Assembly: GCA_037833965.1 (NCBI GenBank)
Contig: AP031357.1
Location: 4,484,001 to 4,548,000 of the forward strand
Reading direction: 5' to 3'
Length of the DNA: 64,000 bases
Origin: Marchantia polymorpha subsp. ruderalis
Lineage: Eukaryota > Streptophyta > Marchantiopsida > Marchantiales > Marchantiaceae
Part shown: piece by piece, positions 1 to 10,986 of the stretch
Layout: each line of letters begins with the position of its first letter
Numbering within the stretch: the stretch's first letter is position 1
Position numbers and translations under genes: made by a program
Notes under the pieces: generated by a model
The model's input: only the letters and a program-made list of their open reading frames with translations
Told to the model about the DNA's origin: nothing
Databases searched by the model: none

Positions 1-88
1 GGCCGGCCACGCATGCCTGCAAATTTTCAGCCTCAGATCTTGGGTGGGAAGGCGCTGGCGGCTCTGTACAGTAGGCTTAGGATTCAGA

Positions 89-112
89 TTTAGGGTTAGG
101 GTTAGATTTAGG
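89..112 (+). repeat. Telomere-like repeat in U3 (LTR-B)
   Basis: Two to three TTAGGG/TTTAGGG-type units lie about 105 bp upstream of the TATA box. The same block is present in LTR-A at 2489-2512, so it belongs to this LTR subfamily and does not mark a chromosome end. The reverse strand reads AACCCTAA, the telo-box motif of plant promoters. Confidence 0.7.
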
Positions 113-214
113 TTGTAAGTTAGAGGGGAAGGCAGCCGCCGACTCCTCAGGTGTAGGATCTGTTGCGGCTCGCACCATGGCATTGCAGTGTAGTGTTAGT
201 TAGGACTTAGAAGG

Positions 215-224
215 TATAAAATAG
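215..224 (+). promoter_or_regulatory. LTR TATA box (LTR-B)
   Basis: TATAAAATAG is shared by the well-preserved LTR copies. It is followed at 227-243 by the hairpin CCAGGC-GTTTT-GCCTGG, placing transcription start near 245-255. The functional call is inferred from motif and position. Confidence 0.65.
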
Positions 225-1192
225 TACCAGGCGTTTTGCCTGGGGTTCTTTCCCATCATAAGTGCAGATCAGGAACCCATTTCCTTTGCGTGTTTGTGTC
301 CTTGAGTTCTGTCACCACGCACGAGGAGTTACAACTTAGCGTTCCGCATTTTGTAGCTGAAGGCCTGCGGTCGAATGTTCAGAGCTAGTACATTGGTTAG
401 AGACTTGAGTAGTTCGGATCTGCACCTGCGGGTGACTGCCGATGCTCAGAGCCAGTGACTAGTTAGATACTTGAACAGTTTCGCCCCTACCCCTTCGAGT
501 GTTTCTTTCTGATTGTACTCCTTGGGATTTTTCCCCTGAATGCCAAAGTGAAGTTTTGCTACTTCGTGTAAGCCTTGGTTGTAAATTCAGGTTACGCTGC
601 AGCAGGTGCCTTGAGGGTAACTCCTGTAGTATTTCTGGGAATGACAAGTGCCTGAGAATTCAAACTCTTCAATAGACTGTTGTTGTGTTACTGGAATGTT
701 TCACAGTGAGTCCTTCAGTGCGGACCTGTGTTCTCTGCGCGTTTTGTGAGTTGAGAGTGTTGTTCACCGCGTAGGAGTGACTTCGATCCGAAGTAGGCAG
801 TCCAAACCGGGTTTCCTACACTAGCAGCAAGCTAGTGGAAGTGTTGTAAAAGCCGGAGTTGGGAGTCACTGCCCGCAGCTTTGCCGAGTGTGCTCGCGAG
901 AGACTTTTTCCCCCTGAAATCTTGAGTGGAGGTCCTAACGGATCTCTGGGTTGTGTTTCTGTAGTTTCAGGTGTGTGTGTGTGTGTGTGTGTGTTACGCT
1001 GCACTGTGCGACCTCCGAGTGCGCTCCGAGTGGACACTTGCAGTATTTCTGGGAGTGACAGTTGCCTAAGAATTCAAACTCCTCAATAGTCTGTTAAAAC
1101 GTGACACTTTGTACCCTGTGTGTTCCTCTGTCCCTGTGGGTTCGACCTTTCTACCACTATATTGCAGTTTTAGCCTTTAGTGGGTTATTACA

Positions 1193-2075
1193 AGTTCTGT
1201 CACCACGCACGAGGAGTTACAACTTAGCGTTCCGCATTTTGTAGCTGAAGGCCTTCGGCCGAATGTTCAGAGCTAGTACATTGGTTAGAGACTTGAGTAG
1301 TTCGGATCTGCACCTGCGGGTGACTGTCGATGCTCAGAGCCAGTGACTAGTTAGATACTTGAACAGTTTCGCCCCTACACCTTCGAGTTTTTCTTTCTGA
1401 TTGTACTCCCTTGGGATTTTTCCCCTGAATGCCAAAGTGAAGTTTTGTTACTTCGTGTAAGCCTTGGTTGTAAATTCAGGCTACGCTGCAGCAGGTGCCT
1501 TGAGGGTAACCCCTGTAGTATTTCTGGGAATGACAAGTGCCTGAGAATTCAAACTCTTCAATAGACTGTTGTTGTGTTACTGGAATGTTTCAAAGTGAGT
1601 CCTTCAGTGCGGACCTGTGTTCTCTGCGCGTTTTGTGAGTTGAGAGTGTTGTTCACCGCGTAGGAGTGACTTCGATCCGAAGTAGGCAGTCCAAACCGGG
1701 TTTCCTACACTAGCAGCAAGCTAGTGGAAGTGTTGTAAAAGCCGGAGTTGGAAGTCACTGCCCGCAGCTTTGCCGAGTGTACTCTTGAGAGACTTTCCCC
1801 CTGAAATCTTGAAGTAGAGGTCCTAACGGATCTCTGGGTTGTGTTTCTGTAGTTTCAGGTGTGTGTGTGTGTGTGTGTTACGCTGCACTGTGCGACCTCC
1901 GAGTGCGCTCCGAGTGGACACTTGCAGTATTTCTGGGAGTGACAGTCGCCTGAGAATTCAAACTCATCAATAGTCTGTTAAACGTGACACTTTGTACCCT
2001 GTGTGTTCCTCTGTCCCTGTGGGTTCGACCTTTCTACCACTATATTGCAGTTTTAGCCTTTAGTGGGTTATTACA
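1193..2075 (+). mobile_element. LTR-C: partial R-U5, host of LTR-B
   Basis: This is a second copy of the R-U5 sequence, starting in mid-sequence (AGTTCTGTCACC, equivalent to 305 onward in LTR-B) and ending at GTTATTACA at 2075. That start is what remains to the right of an LTR-B insertion. It ends against AGGAGTACAATC of the oppositely oriented LTR-A, so LTR-C itself inserted in LTR-A. The GT microsatellite is shorter here (about 1859-1878) than in LTR-B (about 970-992). Confidence 0.75.
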
Positions 2076-2690
2076 AGGAGTACAATCAGGATATGTCACT
2101 CGAAGGAGTAAGGGGGAACTGTTCAAGTCTCTAACTCGCAGCCGGCTCTGAGCATCAGAAATCACCCGCAGGTGCAGATCCGCACTACTCAAGTCTCTAA
2201 CCGGGTGCTAGCTCTGAACATTCAGCCGAAGGCCTTCAACTACAACATACGGTAACTTCGCTATGCTGCAGCTTCTCTACGTGGTGCCAGGACCAAAATG
2301 CACAAACACGCCAAGAAAGTGAGTTCCTGATCTGCACTTCCGAAACTGGAAGAGTCCCAGGGCAAAACGCCTTGAACTACTTTATACTCTCTAAGGTCCT
2401 AACTAACACTACGCTACCCGCTAGGGTGCGAGCCGCAACAGATCCTACACCTGAGGAGTCGGCGGCTACCTTCCCCTCTAACTTACAACCTAAATCTAAC
2501 CCTAACCCTAAATCTGAATCCTAAGCTTACTGTACAGAGCCGCCAGCGTCTTTACATCCGAGATCTGAGGCTGAATATTTGCAGGCATGTGTGGCCGACT
2601 GAGATCAACGGCCCCACCAAATTTCAGATCCATCCGACCGTCCATCGCAAAGATATGGACTCCGCAAGATCTCTGAACCGCATCCGGTTT

Positions 2691-2765
2691 GCCGACCTCG
2701 AGTTTGCCGACTCCGAGTTTGCCGACTTGAAGTTCGCCGACCTCGAGTTCGCCGACTCCGAGTTC
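2691..2765 (+). repeat. 15-bp minisatellite, 5 units
   Basis: Five consecutive variants of a 15-bp unit (consensus GCCGACCTCGAGTTC). It is the same unit as the larger array at 3032-3376. Because the period is a multiple of three, all frames stay open; I see no reason to call a gene. Confidence 0.85.
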
Positions 2766-3031
2766 TCCGAAGGCGTTGACCGCCGAAGACGCACTTCCGC
2801 ACCTTTGCCTATTTGTAATAGTCACTCCCGACACCCATAACTCACAGATCCTTGATCCGTTTCAAGAGTTCTTGAGCTCGTTGGAACGAGCGCGTTGAGC
2901 TTTTTCTAACGAGACACTAACTGAGTCAAACCGTTACGAGTTGAAAGAGTATTCCGGTTTTATCCTTCGCCGAAGGCACACTGTCGAAGGCTTGTTATAT
3001 GTTATCGCCGAAGGAGCCCGCACGATGTTTC

Positions 3032-3376
3032 GCCGACTCCGAGTTCTCTGACCTCAAGTTTGCCGACTCCGAGTTTGCTGACTTGAAGTTCGCCGACCTC
3101 GAGTTCGCCGACCTCAAGTTTGCCGACTCCGAGTTTGCTGACTTGAAGTTCTTTGACCTCGAGTTCGCCGACCTCGAGTTCGCCGACCTCAAGTTTGCCG
3201 ACTCCGAGTTTGCTGACTTGAAGTTCTTTGACCTCGAGTTCGCCGACCTCAAGTTTGCCGACTCCGAGTTTGCCGACTTGAAGTTCTTTGACCTCGAGTT
3301 CGCCGACCTCAAGTTTTCCGACCTGAAGTTCTCCGACCTCGAGTTTGCCGACTCCGAGTTTGCCGACTTGAAGTTG
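3032..3376 (+). repeat. 15-bp minisatellite, 23 units
   Basis: 345 bp of exact-period 15-bp units alternating GCCGACTCCGAGTTT, GCTGACTTGAAGTTC and GCCGACCTCGAGTTC types, with a higher-order pattern of about four or five units. Both strands read open (FADLE/FADSE on plus, SANSE/KLEVG-like on minus) as a consequence of the period. Confidence 0.9.
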
Positions 3377-4479
3377 AGCCGAAGACGTCCGTCGCCAAAG
3401 GCGAACATCTAGGGCCGAAGGCGGATATTCTGCCGACGACGAACTCCTTTTGCCTATTCGTAGGCGTTCTCCTTCGCATCTTCCGACAGTCACAACTCCC
3501 TGAGTCCTCATCCGTTCCAGGCGTTCTTGGGCTCGTTAGAACCAGAGCTTCAAGTTCTTTCCAACGAGATCCTAAATAACTCAAGGCGTTACGAATTGAG
3601 GAAGTTATGAGTGATCTACCGCCGAAGGTGCTCGAAGCGAGTCCTGGAGCGTGAACCGCCTGTTCCATTCCAAGCGTTCCACTGTGGCCTAAGCCCAAAA
3701 CCCCTTGAGTGTCCTCGATCCTCTTTTTTACTCTGGCTTTGCGTACCGATTACTATTTACAGCTGCTACCACGGTACTTACTAATCAAAAATGTTCTAGA
3801 TCCGACGAAAAACAAAAAGTGGGTTACCACATGCTCTCATCCGTATACAGGTTAGTTAAAACCCATAAGTCTAGAATGTGTGGTTTGTCACACATTCATA
3901 GAAGTATTTGTAGAGTGTATATTGATAAGTCCTCTTTGTTCATTGCTCTCTTCACTTTAGTGTGAATTTTTTCTTTAGATTGCATTTTGCAATTTTGCAT
4001 AAACATATTGTACTAAGCTTGAGAGATACTTATCAAGCATGAGTGCGGATTCCCAAGAGGATACACTCCTCTTCAGTAAACAACTAGTATTTAGTGATAA
4101 GTTTCCAATATTGTTGGAGTTTAATTTTATTTACTTATTTGTCAAAAGTTGTATTGCATTTTCTTACTAAAACTCTCATCTCATAATTTTAACAATTTCA
4201 TTATATGTTTGACCAATAGATTTGTGATTTGATGGTTATTTGTTAAGAATAAACATAGATAATGTAGATAAAAAGAATGAAAACGGTTCTGCAATTCTAC
4301 AATCAACATCTGTAATACTTATGCAAAGATTTGAAAATTGCACATGTGATTAATCATTTTGAAAGGAAGCAAATCCTGACGCAATGATGTAGAACATGAC
4401 ACAATATCAAATCCAGATAATAAAATACTAAAAAATGTTATCAATATATTGAAAGATGAGGTACTATGTAATTTAGTTT

Positions 4480-4885
4480 GAATCAATCAGATTTATAATT
4501 ATTATTTGTATAATAGATTTGTAATCATAATTCAGTCTGATCAATTCGATTTGTTCTCATTATTTCTACATCAGATTTGTAATCATAATTCAGTTTGGAT
4601 GAATCAGATTTGTAATCATTGCTTGTATATCAGATTTGTGATCATAATTCAGTGATACTTAATCACATTTGTAATCATTATTTGTACATCAGATTTTGAT
4701 AAGAAAATTCAGTTTGAATCAATCAAATTTGTAATCATTATTTGTACATCAGATTTTGTTATCAAATTCATTTCGAATCAATCACATTCGTAATCATTAT
4801 TTGGACATCAGATTTTGCAATCAAAATTCACTTCAAATAAATCAAATTCGTAATCATTATTTGTACATCAGCTTTGTAATCAATA
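4480..4885. repeat. 59-60-bp AT-rich minisatellite (unit 1)
   Basis: About seven degenerate copies of a unit built on ATCAATCAGATTTGTAATCA and TTATTTGTACATCAGATTTT. The same array recurs in units 2 and 3. Confidence 0.8.
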
Positions 4886-5911
4886 TTTGTGTTGAGATAG
4901 TACTGACATAAATGCAAAACTGTTTGCAATAAATACCTCAAGACTTTGTAAAATCTAATCATTTCATTTTGACATCATGCTAATATTAAATATGTTTTAT
5001 GTATAAACCCATAATTCTAGCATACATGGTTGGTCACACTTTCATATAAGTATATATAGAGTTTATCTTTCAAATCCTCTTTGCTTGGTTCTTTCTTCAG
5101 CATTGTTTGTAATCTATTCGTAGTTTGCATTGCTCTAACAGATTTAAGCTTGTGCTTAATTAAGTAAAGATGTTTGATTTGTCCATTGAGATGAATTTTG
5201 AGGCTTTACAGGTTTACAGGTTTTGAACATGAATTTTGAGGCAGATTGGTCACTGAATTTTGAACTGATACCAGGCCATAATTCCATTTTGTCTTCATGT
5301 TTATTTGTAAAATGATCTTTGTTATATATTTTCTTTGACTCTTCTTATTTTCGGATTCACTACTTTGTACATTTTTTTTTAAGGCAGGCAGCTTAGGCGG
5401 AACATAATTTGAGGTTCAACTCCTCAATTAGCTAAATTTACTTGGCAAACAATAATATCTTTCTCAATATAAAAATATTTCTTCTATCAAATGTTGTAAA
5501 AATAATATTTTTTTGAGGAGCATACCAACTAATGTATAAAAATATAGCTATACAGATCACAATTCAAACCCTAAACAAACACATGAAATAAATTTCAAAG
5601 AAAGATGAAAGATTTTTATCAAGAGAATGAATACTAATTATGGACAATTTCATTTAGATAAAAAAAAGAGAAAAAACTACATTAGATAAATTTAGCTTTC
5701 TGAACTAGCGCAAGAAAGTTCCCATCTGGAAACTATGAATAGAATGTCATATATGCCCTATATCATAGTAAAAGCTTCTTTGTCTTCAAATCTTATTTTG
5801 CATCCAATTAGTTGTCTTTTTACCCCACCATTTTTGAACCTGAGTAGATCCAAGAACAATTGTTATTGGGGCCAGACACCACCCTGACCTTCAGTTCCAT
5901 CCCTTTACAAC

Positions 5912-6118
5912 ATGAAGGGTTTTCCTACCTTTTCCGCTATTATGTCAATCCTTTTTATTTTATGTACTTGGCCCAGTATTAATATCGTGGGTATCACTTC
6001 AAGCTTTTTTTCTTCTTTTGTCACACTTTTTTGGTTTCATTCACTTTTTGTGTCTTACCTTGTTGAGAGATTTGAGTCATCCACCGTTCCAACATATTAT
6101 TTTAGAAAGATAAATTAG
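5912..6118 (+). other. Small hydrophobic ORF (68 aa), unit 1
   Basis: This frame encodes a peptide with one or two hydrophobic stretches (residues about 10-32 and 35-52) and a polar C-terminus. The copy in unit 2 at 9588 gives an identical peptide, with one silent change noticed. Identity may only reflect recent duplication, because flanking non-coding sequence is also very similar. No family is recognised, and expression is unproven. Confidence 0.25.
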
Positions 6119-6667
6119 AATTTAGAAAATAATATCAGAACCACAGCAACTCTAAAGACCTTCTGCAATTAATCAGAACATCTCATTGAATATAATTGAG
6201 TACTGTTTCATAGTCTGTAACTACTGGTAGTTTGAATGTGATGAAAAGAGTTTCTTCAAATTCAATTGCTTAAACATAATGCCTGAAATGTCTTTTATGT
6301 GATGGTTTTGAAGGTAAACATATCACATTGCAATCTTAAAATTTAATAATCAAAAGATATACTTATTCATTTCTTTCAATATTTACGATTTTCTATTATA
6401 CTCAATTCTCTTTTTTTTTTCAAAACAAGACAAAGGATTCAATTTGAATAAAAAAATATCTTTATGAAACGAAGCAAAATAAATTTTGAAGTACGACAAA
6501 TTTGTCTGACATAGATATTGAGTTATGTCTCAATGCAGGTTTAAAATCATTTTGAACTGGATTAAACAATTTTTACCAACTTTTATATCTGATTCTTACT
6601 TTTTAGTTTTTCTATCTTAATTTTTAGTCTGTAAGTCATTTGACGATGTATTTGTAGATGTTTTCAG

Positions 6668-6829
6668 ACTGTTGGATTTGAAAAGCAAACAAAATTTGAT
6701 ATTCAACTTCTTTCTTGGCTTACGGATTGTGCGTATAGATTCTCTAGCTATGAAACAAATTTTCCGGATGCTGACCATGAGCAAGAGTTCTATTTCAAGC
6801 TAGATTGCAGATTAAACTCATTACTCTAG
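6668..6829 (+). pseudogene. Exon-like 54-codon segment with stop (unit 1)
   Basis: After a plausible splice acceptor (TGTTTTCAG) an open frame of 53 codons ends in TAG. It includes the run YRFSSYETNFPDADHEQE. The unit 2 copy (10317-10478) keeps the same frame, length and stop despite about ten amino-acid changes, which is more than chance would favour. It looks like the terminal exon of a host gene or transposon gene. I do not recognise the protein, and matching upstream exons are not secure, though a possible exon after TTTTTGTAG lies near 12738 in unit 3. Confidence 0.35.
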
Positions 6830-6919
6830 ATATGAAACACAAAAAATTGGCAAAACCTGAAGTTGCAGAAAATGTCTTTGGTGGGTTAACAATATTGGGG
6901 TTTAAGGATAAAGTTTTCT

Positions 6920-6959
6920 TTCATGCAGTATATGAGCAGATGCTCATATACTGCATGAA
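6920..6959. repeat. Perfect palindrome, 19-bp arms
   Basis: Arms TTCATGCAGTATATGAGCA and its exact complement are separated by GA. Unit 2 has the same palindrome with one arm mismatch (about 10568-10608). A third copy at 16487 starts inside the left arm, exactly at the edge of foreign DNA. Confidence 0.9.
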
Positions 6960-7867
6960 TTTAATCAAGGTCTTATCAAGTCAAAGGCGCTTTGAATTTT
7001 CATTTGAATGAGTTTACTAAAACTTTTAATGATTGCATACCGTCTATGTATGTGTTATCATTATTTCGTGCTAAGAAAGAAAGGACAGGAGTGCATTTAT
7101 TGATAGCAAAGAAGCTTTCAAGTTCTGTTGTAAGCTTATGCCTCCTCTGACATCATGCGTTCATCGGTATAGAAGTTAGTAAAAACCCATAAGTCTAGAA
7201 TGTGTGGTTTGCCACACATACATATAAGTATTTGTAGAGTGTATATTGATAAGTTATCTTTGTTCATTGCTCTCTTCACTTTAGTGTGAATTTTTTCTTT
7301 AGCTTGCATTTTGCAATTTTGCATAAACATATTGTACTAAGCTTGAGATATACGTATCAAGCATGAATGCGGATTCTAAAGAATATACACTCCTTTGCAG
7401 TAAACAAGTAGTATTTAGTGATAAGTTTTCAATATTATTGGAGTTTAATTTTATTTACTTATTTGTCAAAAGTTGTATTGCATTTTCTTACTAAAACTCT
7501 CATCTCATAATTTTAACATTAACATGATTTGTTTGACCAATAGATTTGTGATTGATGGTTATTTGCTAAAAATGAACAAAGATAATATAGATAAAAAGAA
7601 TGAAAATGGTTCTGCAATTCTACAATCAAATCTGGAATACTTATGGAAAGATTTGAAAATTGCACATGTAATTAATCATTTTTGAAAGGAAGCAAATTTT
7701 GACGCAATGTTGCAGAACATTTCAAAATTGCACACGTAATCAATCATTTTGAAAGGAAGCAAATCCTGACGCAATGATGCACAACATGACACATTTCAAA
7801 TCCAGATGATAAAATACTAAAAAATCTCATCTTTCAATATATTGAAAGATGAGTTACTATGTAATTT

Positions 7868-8340
7868 AGTTTGAATCAATCAGATTTATAATTTGTATTT
7901 GTATAATAGATTTGTTATCATAATTCAGTCTGATCAATTCGATTTTTAATCATTACTTCTATATCAGAGATGTAATCATTTTTCAATTCGGATCAAACAG
8001 ATTTGTAATCATTGCTTGTATGTCAGATATGTAATCATGATTCAGTTTGGATGAATCCGATTTGTAATCATTACTTGTATATCAGATTTGTGGTCATAAT
8101 TCAGTTATACTTAATCAAATTTGTAATCATTATTTATACATCAGATTTTGATAACAAAATTCAGTTCGAATCAATCAAATTCCTAATCATTATTTGTACA
8201 TCAGATTTTGTTATCAAATTCATTTTGAATCAATCACATTTGTAATCATTATTTGGACATCAGATTTTGCAATCAAAATTCACTTCAAATCAATCCAATT
8301 CGTAATCATTATTTGTACATCAGCTTTGTAATCATTATTT
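7868..8340. repeat. 59-60-bp AT-rich minisatellite (unit 2)
   Basis: About eight degenerate copies of the same unit as at 4480, with one to several mismatches between neighbours. Confidence 0.8.
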
Positions 8341-9587
8341 TGTGTTGAGATAGTACTGACATAAATGCAAAACTGTTTGCAATAAATACCTCGAGACTCT
8401 GTAAAATCTAATCATTTCATTTCGACATCATGCTAATATTAAATATGCTTTATTTCTAAACCCATACTTCTAGCACATATTGTTGGTCACACTTTCATAT
8501 AAGTTTATATAGATTTTATCTTTCAAATCCTCTTTGCTTGTTACTTTCTTAAGCATTGTTTGTAATCTATTCGTAGTTTGCATTGCTATTACAGATTTAA
8601 GCTTGTGCTTAATTAAGTTAAGATGTTTGATTTGTCCATTGAGATGATTATGTTCTTGATCTTGTTTGATTTTTATGTTATTATAGTGTATAATATGTCC
8701 ATGTATGTTCAGATTGCATACATTTTCCTAGCATGGCTACTAACTGTTTTATACTCACAATTTTTTGCTGAGTTTTTTGAGCAGGGGTGAACAATTTTGC
8801 ATGCTTCTCAATCATGTGATTGTGAACTAAAATCTCAAAATAAATATTGCATTTTGTATTGACTACATTTTGTGTAGTAGTCTAAGCAATGTTGTACAGT
8901 TTTTGAATATGAATTTTGAGGCAGATTGGCCACTGAATTTTGAACTGACACCAGGCCATGATTCCATTTTGTCTTCATGTTTACTTGTAAAATGATCTTT
9001 TTTATATATTTTCTTTGACTCTTCTTATTTTCGGATTCACCCCTTTGTATATATTTTTTGTAGGCAGGCAGCTAAGGCGGACCATAATTTGAGGTTCAAC
9101 TCCTCAATTAGCTAAATTTACGTGGCAAACAATAATATCTCTCTATGAAAAAATATTTCTTCTATCAAATGTTGTAAAAAAAATATTTTTTTGAGAGCAA
9201 ACCAACTAATGTACAAAAATATAGCTAGACAGATCACAATTCAAACCCTAAACAAACACATGAAATAGATTTCAAAGAAAGATGAAAGATTTTTATCAAG
9301 AGAATGAATACTAATTATGGACAATTTCATTTAGATAAAAAAAGAGAAAAAACTACATTAGATAAATTTAGCTTTCTGAACTAGCGCAAGAAAGTTCCCA
9401 TCTGGAAACTATGAATATAATGTCATATATGCCCTATATCATAGTAAAAGCTTCTTTGTCTTCAAATCTAATTTTGGATCGAATTAGTTGTCTTTTTACC
9501 CCACCATTTTTGAACTTGAGTAGATCCAAGAACAATTGTTATTGGGGCCAGACACCACCCTGACCTTCAGTTCCATCCCTTTACAAC

Positions 9588-9794
9588 ATGAAGGGTTTTC
9601 CTACCTTTTCCGCTATTATGTCCATCCTTTTTATTTTATGTACTTGGCCCAGTATTAATATCGTGGGTATCACTTCAAGCTTTTTTTCTTCTTTTGTCAC
9701 ACTTTTTTGGTTTCATTCACTTTTTGTGTCTTACCTTGTTGAGAGATTTGAGTCATCCACCGTTCCAACATATTATTTTAGAAAGATAAATTAG
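9588..9794 (+). other. Small hydrophobic ORF (68 aa), unit 2
   Basis: The translation is identical to the frame at 5912-6118. It begins MKGFPTFSAIMSILF and is rich in Phe, Ser and Ile. One transmembrane helix is plausible. Function is unknown, and it may be non-coding. Confidence 0.25.
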
Positions 9795-10316
9795 AATTTA
9801 AAAAATAATATCAGAACCACAGCAACTCTAAAGACCTTCTGCAATTAATCAGAACAGTTCTCAATATAATGGAGAACTGTTTCAAAGTCTATAACTACTG
9901 GTAGTTTGAATGTGATGAAAAGAGTTTCTTGAACTTCAATTGCTTTAACATAATGCCTGAGATGTCTTTTATGTGATGGTTTTGAAGGTAAACATATCAC
10001 ATGAAATTCTTGTTCCTCAAAACTGGACCATGAGATCAACAAGAAAATAGAGATGCCTAAAAAATTTCAAAACAAGACAAAGGATTCAATTTGAATAAAA
10101 AAAAAAATCTTTATGAAACGAAGGAAAATAAATGTGGAAGTACGACAAATTTGTCTGACATAGATACTGAGTTATGTCTCAATGCAGGTTTGAAATCAGT
10201 TTTAATTGGATAAAACAATTTTTACCAACTTTTATATACGATTCTTACTTTTTAGTTTTTCCATCTTAATTTTTAATCTGTAAGTCATTTGACGATGTAT
10301 TTGTAGATGTTTTCAG

Positions 10317-10478
10317 ACTGTTGGATTCAGAAAGCAAACGAAAGTTGAGGTTCAACTTCTTTTTTGGCTTAAGGATTGTACGTATAGATTCTCTAGCTAT
10401 GAAACAAATTTTCCGGATGCTGACCATGAGCAAGAGTGCTATTTCTGGCTAGACTGCAGATTAAACTCATTCCTCTAG
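10317..10478 (+). pseudogene. Exon-like 54-codon segment with stop (unit 2)
   Basis: Second copy of the exon-like segment, with the same acceptor, length and TAG. Substitutions relative to unit 1 include SWLTDCA to FWLKDCT and FYFK to CYFW. No in-frame stop or indel has arisen. Confidence 0.35.
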
Positions 10479-10986
10479 ATATGAAACATAAAAAATTAGC
10501 AAAACCTGAAGTTGCAGAAAATGTCTTTGGTGGGTTTCCAAATTGAGGTTTAAGGATAAAACTTTCTTTCATGCAGTAAATGAGCAGATGCTCATATACT
10601 GCATGAATTTAATTGAGGTCTTATCAAGTCAAAGGCGCTTTGAATTTTCATTTGAATGGGTTTACTAAAACTTTTAATGATTGCATATCGTCTATGTCTG
10701 TGTTATCATTATTTCGTGCTAAGAAAGAAAGGACAGGAGTGCATTTATTGATAGCAAAGAAGCTCTCAAGTTCTGTTGGAAACTAACGCCTCCTCTGACA
10801 TCATGCTCTCATCCGTATACAGGTTAGTTAAAACCCATAAGTCTAGAATGAGTAGTTTGTCATACATACATATAAGTATTTGTAGAGTGTATATTGATAA
10901 GTCCTCTTTGTTCATTGCTCTCTCCACTTTGGTCTGAATTCTTTCTTTAGCTTGCATTTTGAAATTTTGCATAAACATATTGTACT

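Larger units (their letters stand above)
1..1192 (+). mobile_element. LTR-B: 3' part of an LTR (U3 end, TATA, R-U5), innermost of three nested LTRs
   Basis: The sequence runs from the end of U3 through a TATA box to the family's LTR terminus GGGTTATTACA at 1192. The same R-U5 ends every LTR in the window. The U3 part (1-180) differs from the main family: it carries a telomere-like block and is near-identical, inverted, to 2400-2600 in LTR-A. A short open frame ending near 117 may be the C-terminus of a U3 protein like those elsewhere in the window. After 1192 the sequence resumes inside another R-U5, so this LTR inserted into LTR-C. Its 5' end lies outside the window. Confidence 0.8.
2076..3831 (-). 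mobile_element. LTR-A: old LTR, outermost of the nest
   Basis: Read on the minus strand, this starts at 3831 with TGTGGTAACCC, the diverged version of the family LTR start TGTGGTACCCC, and runs into an R-U5 truncated by LTR-C. A mutated TATA box (TATAAAGTAG) is at 2377-2386. U3 holds two copies of a module built on a CTCGTTGGAA/TTCCAACGAG hairpin (about 2850-2965 and 3490-3610) and a 15-bp minisatellite. The long U3 reading frame of the main family is absent, apart from a possible C-terminal tail at 2508-2600. On the right it interrupts the AT-rich array, whose other units read straight through at GACATCA/TGCTC. Confidence 0.75.
3832..7155. repeat. AT-rich tandem array, unit 1 (about 3.32 kb)
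   Basis: This begins where LTR-A inserted and ends where the same sequence (TGC.TTCATC.GTAT) starts again at 7156. Equivalent anchors are 3324 bp apart here and 3648 bp apart in the next unit; unit 1 lacks a block matching about 8640-8890. The unit holds a 59-60-bp minisatellite, a small hydrophobic frame, exon-like segments and a large palindrome. It may descend from a tandemly duplicated gene or a non-LTR repeat; I do not recognise the family. Confidence 0.75.
7156..10803. repeat. AT-rich tandem array, unit 2 (3.65 kb)
   Basis: This is the most complete unit. It contains the minisatellite (about 7868-8340), a block absent from unit 1 (about 8640-8890), the small hydrophobic frame (9588-9794), the exon-like segment (10317-10478) and the palindrome. 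It ends at GACATCA, where unit 3 begins. The region from about 9230 to 9830 is close to identical with unit 1, while the minisatellite parts are more diverged. Confidence 0.8.

Noticed and set aside
89..112. Chromosome end or subtelomere
   Set aside because: Only two or three repeats, present at the same place in two LTR copies.
2999..3412. 137-codon open frames on both strands
   Set aside because: They are a by-product of a 15-bp minisatellite; any repeat whose period is a multiple of three without a stop stays open.
4480..4885. CRISPR-like array
   Set aside because: Degenerate 59-60-bp tandem copies without conserved short repeats or unique spacers; eukaryotic minisatellite.
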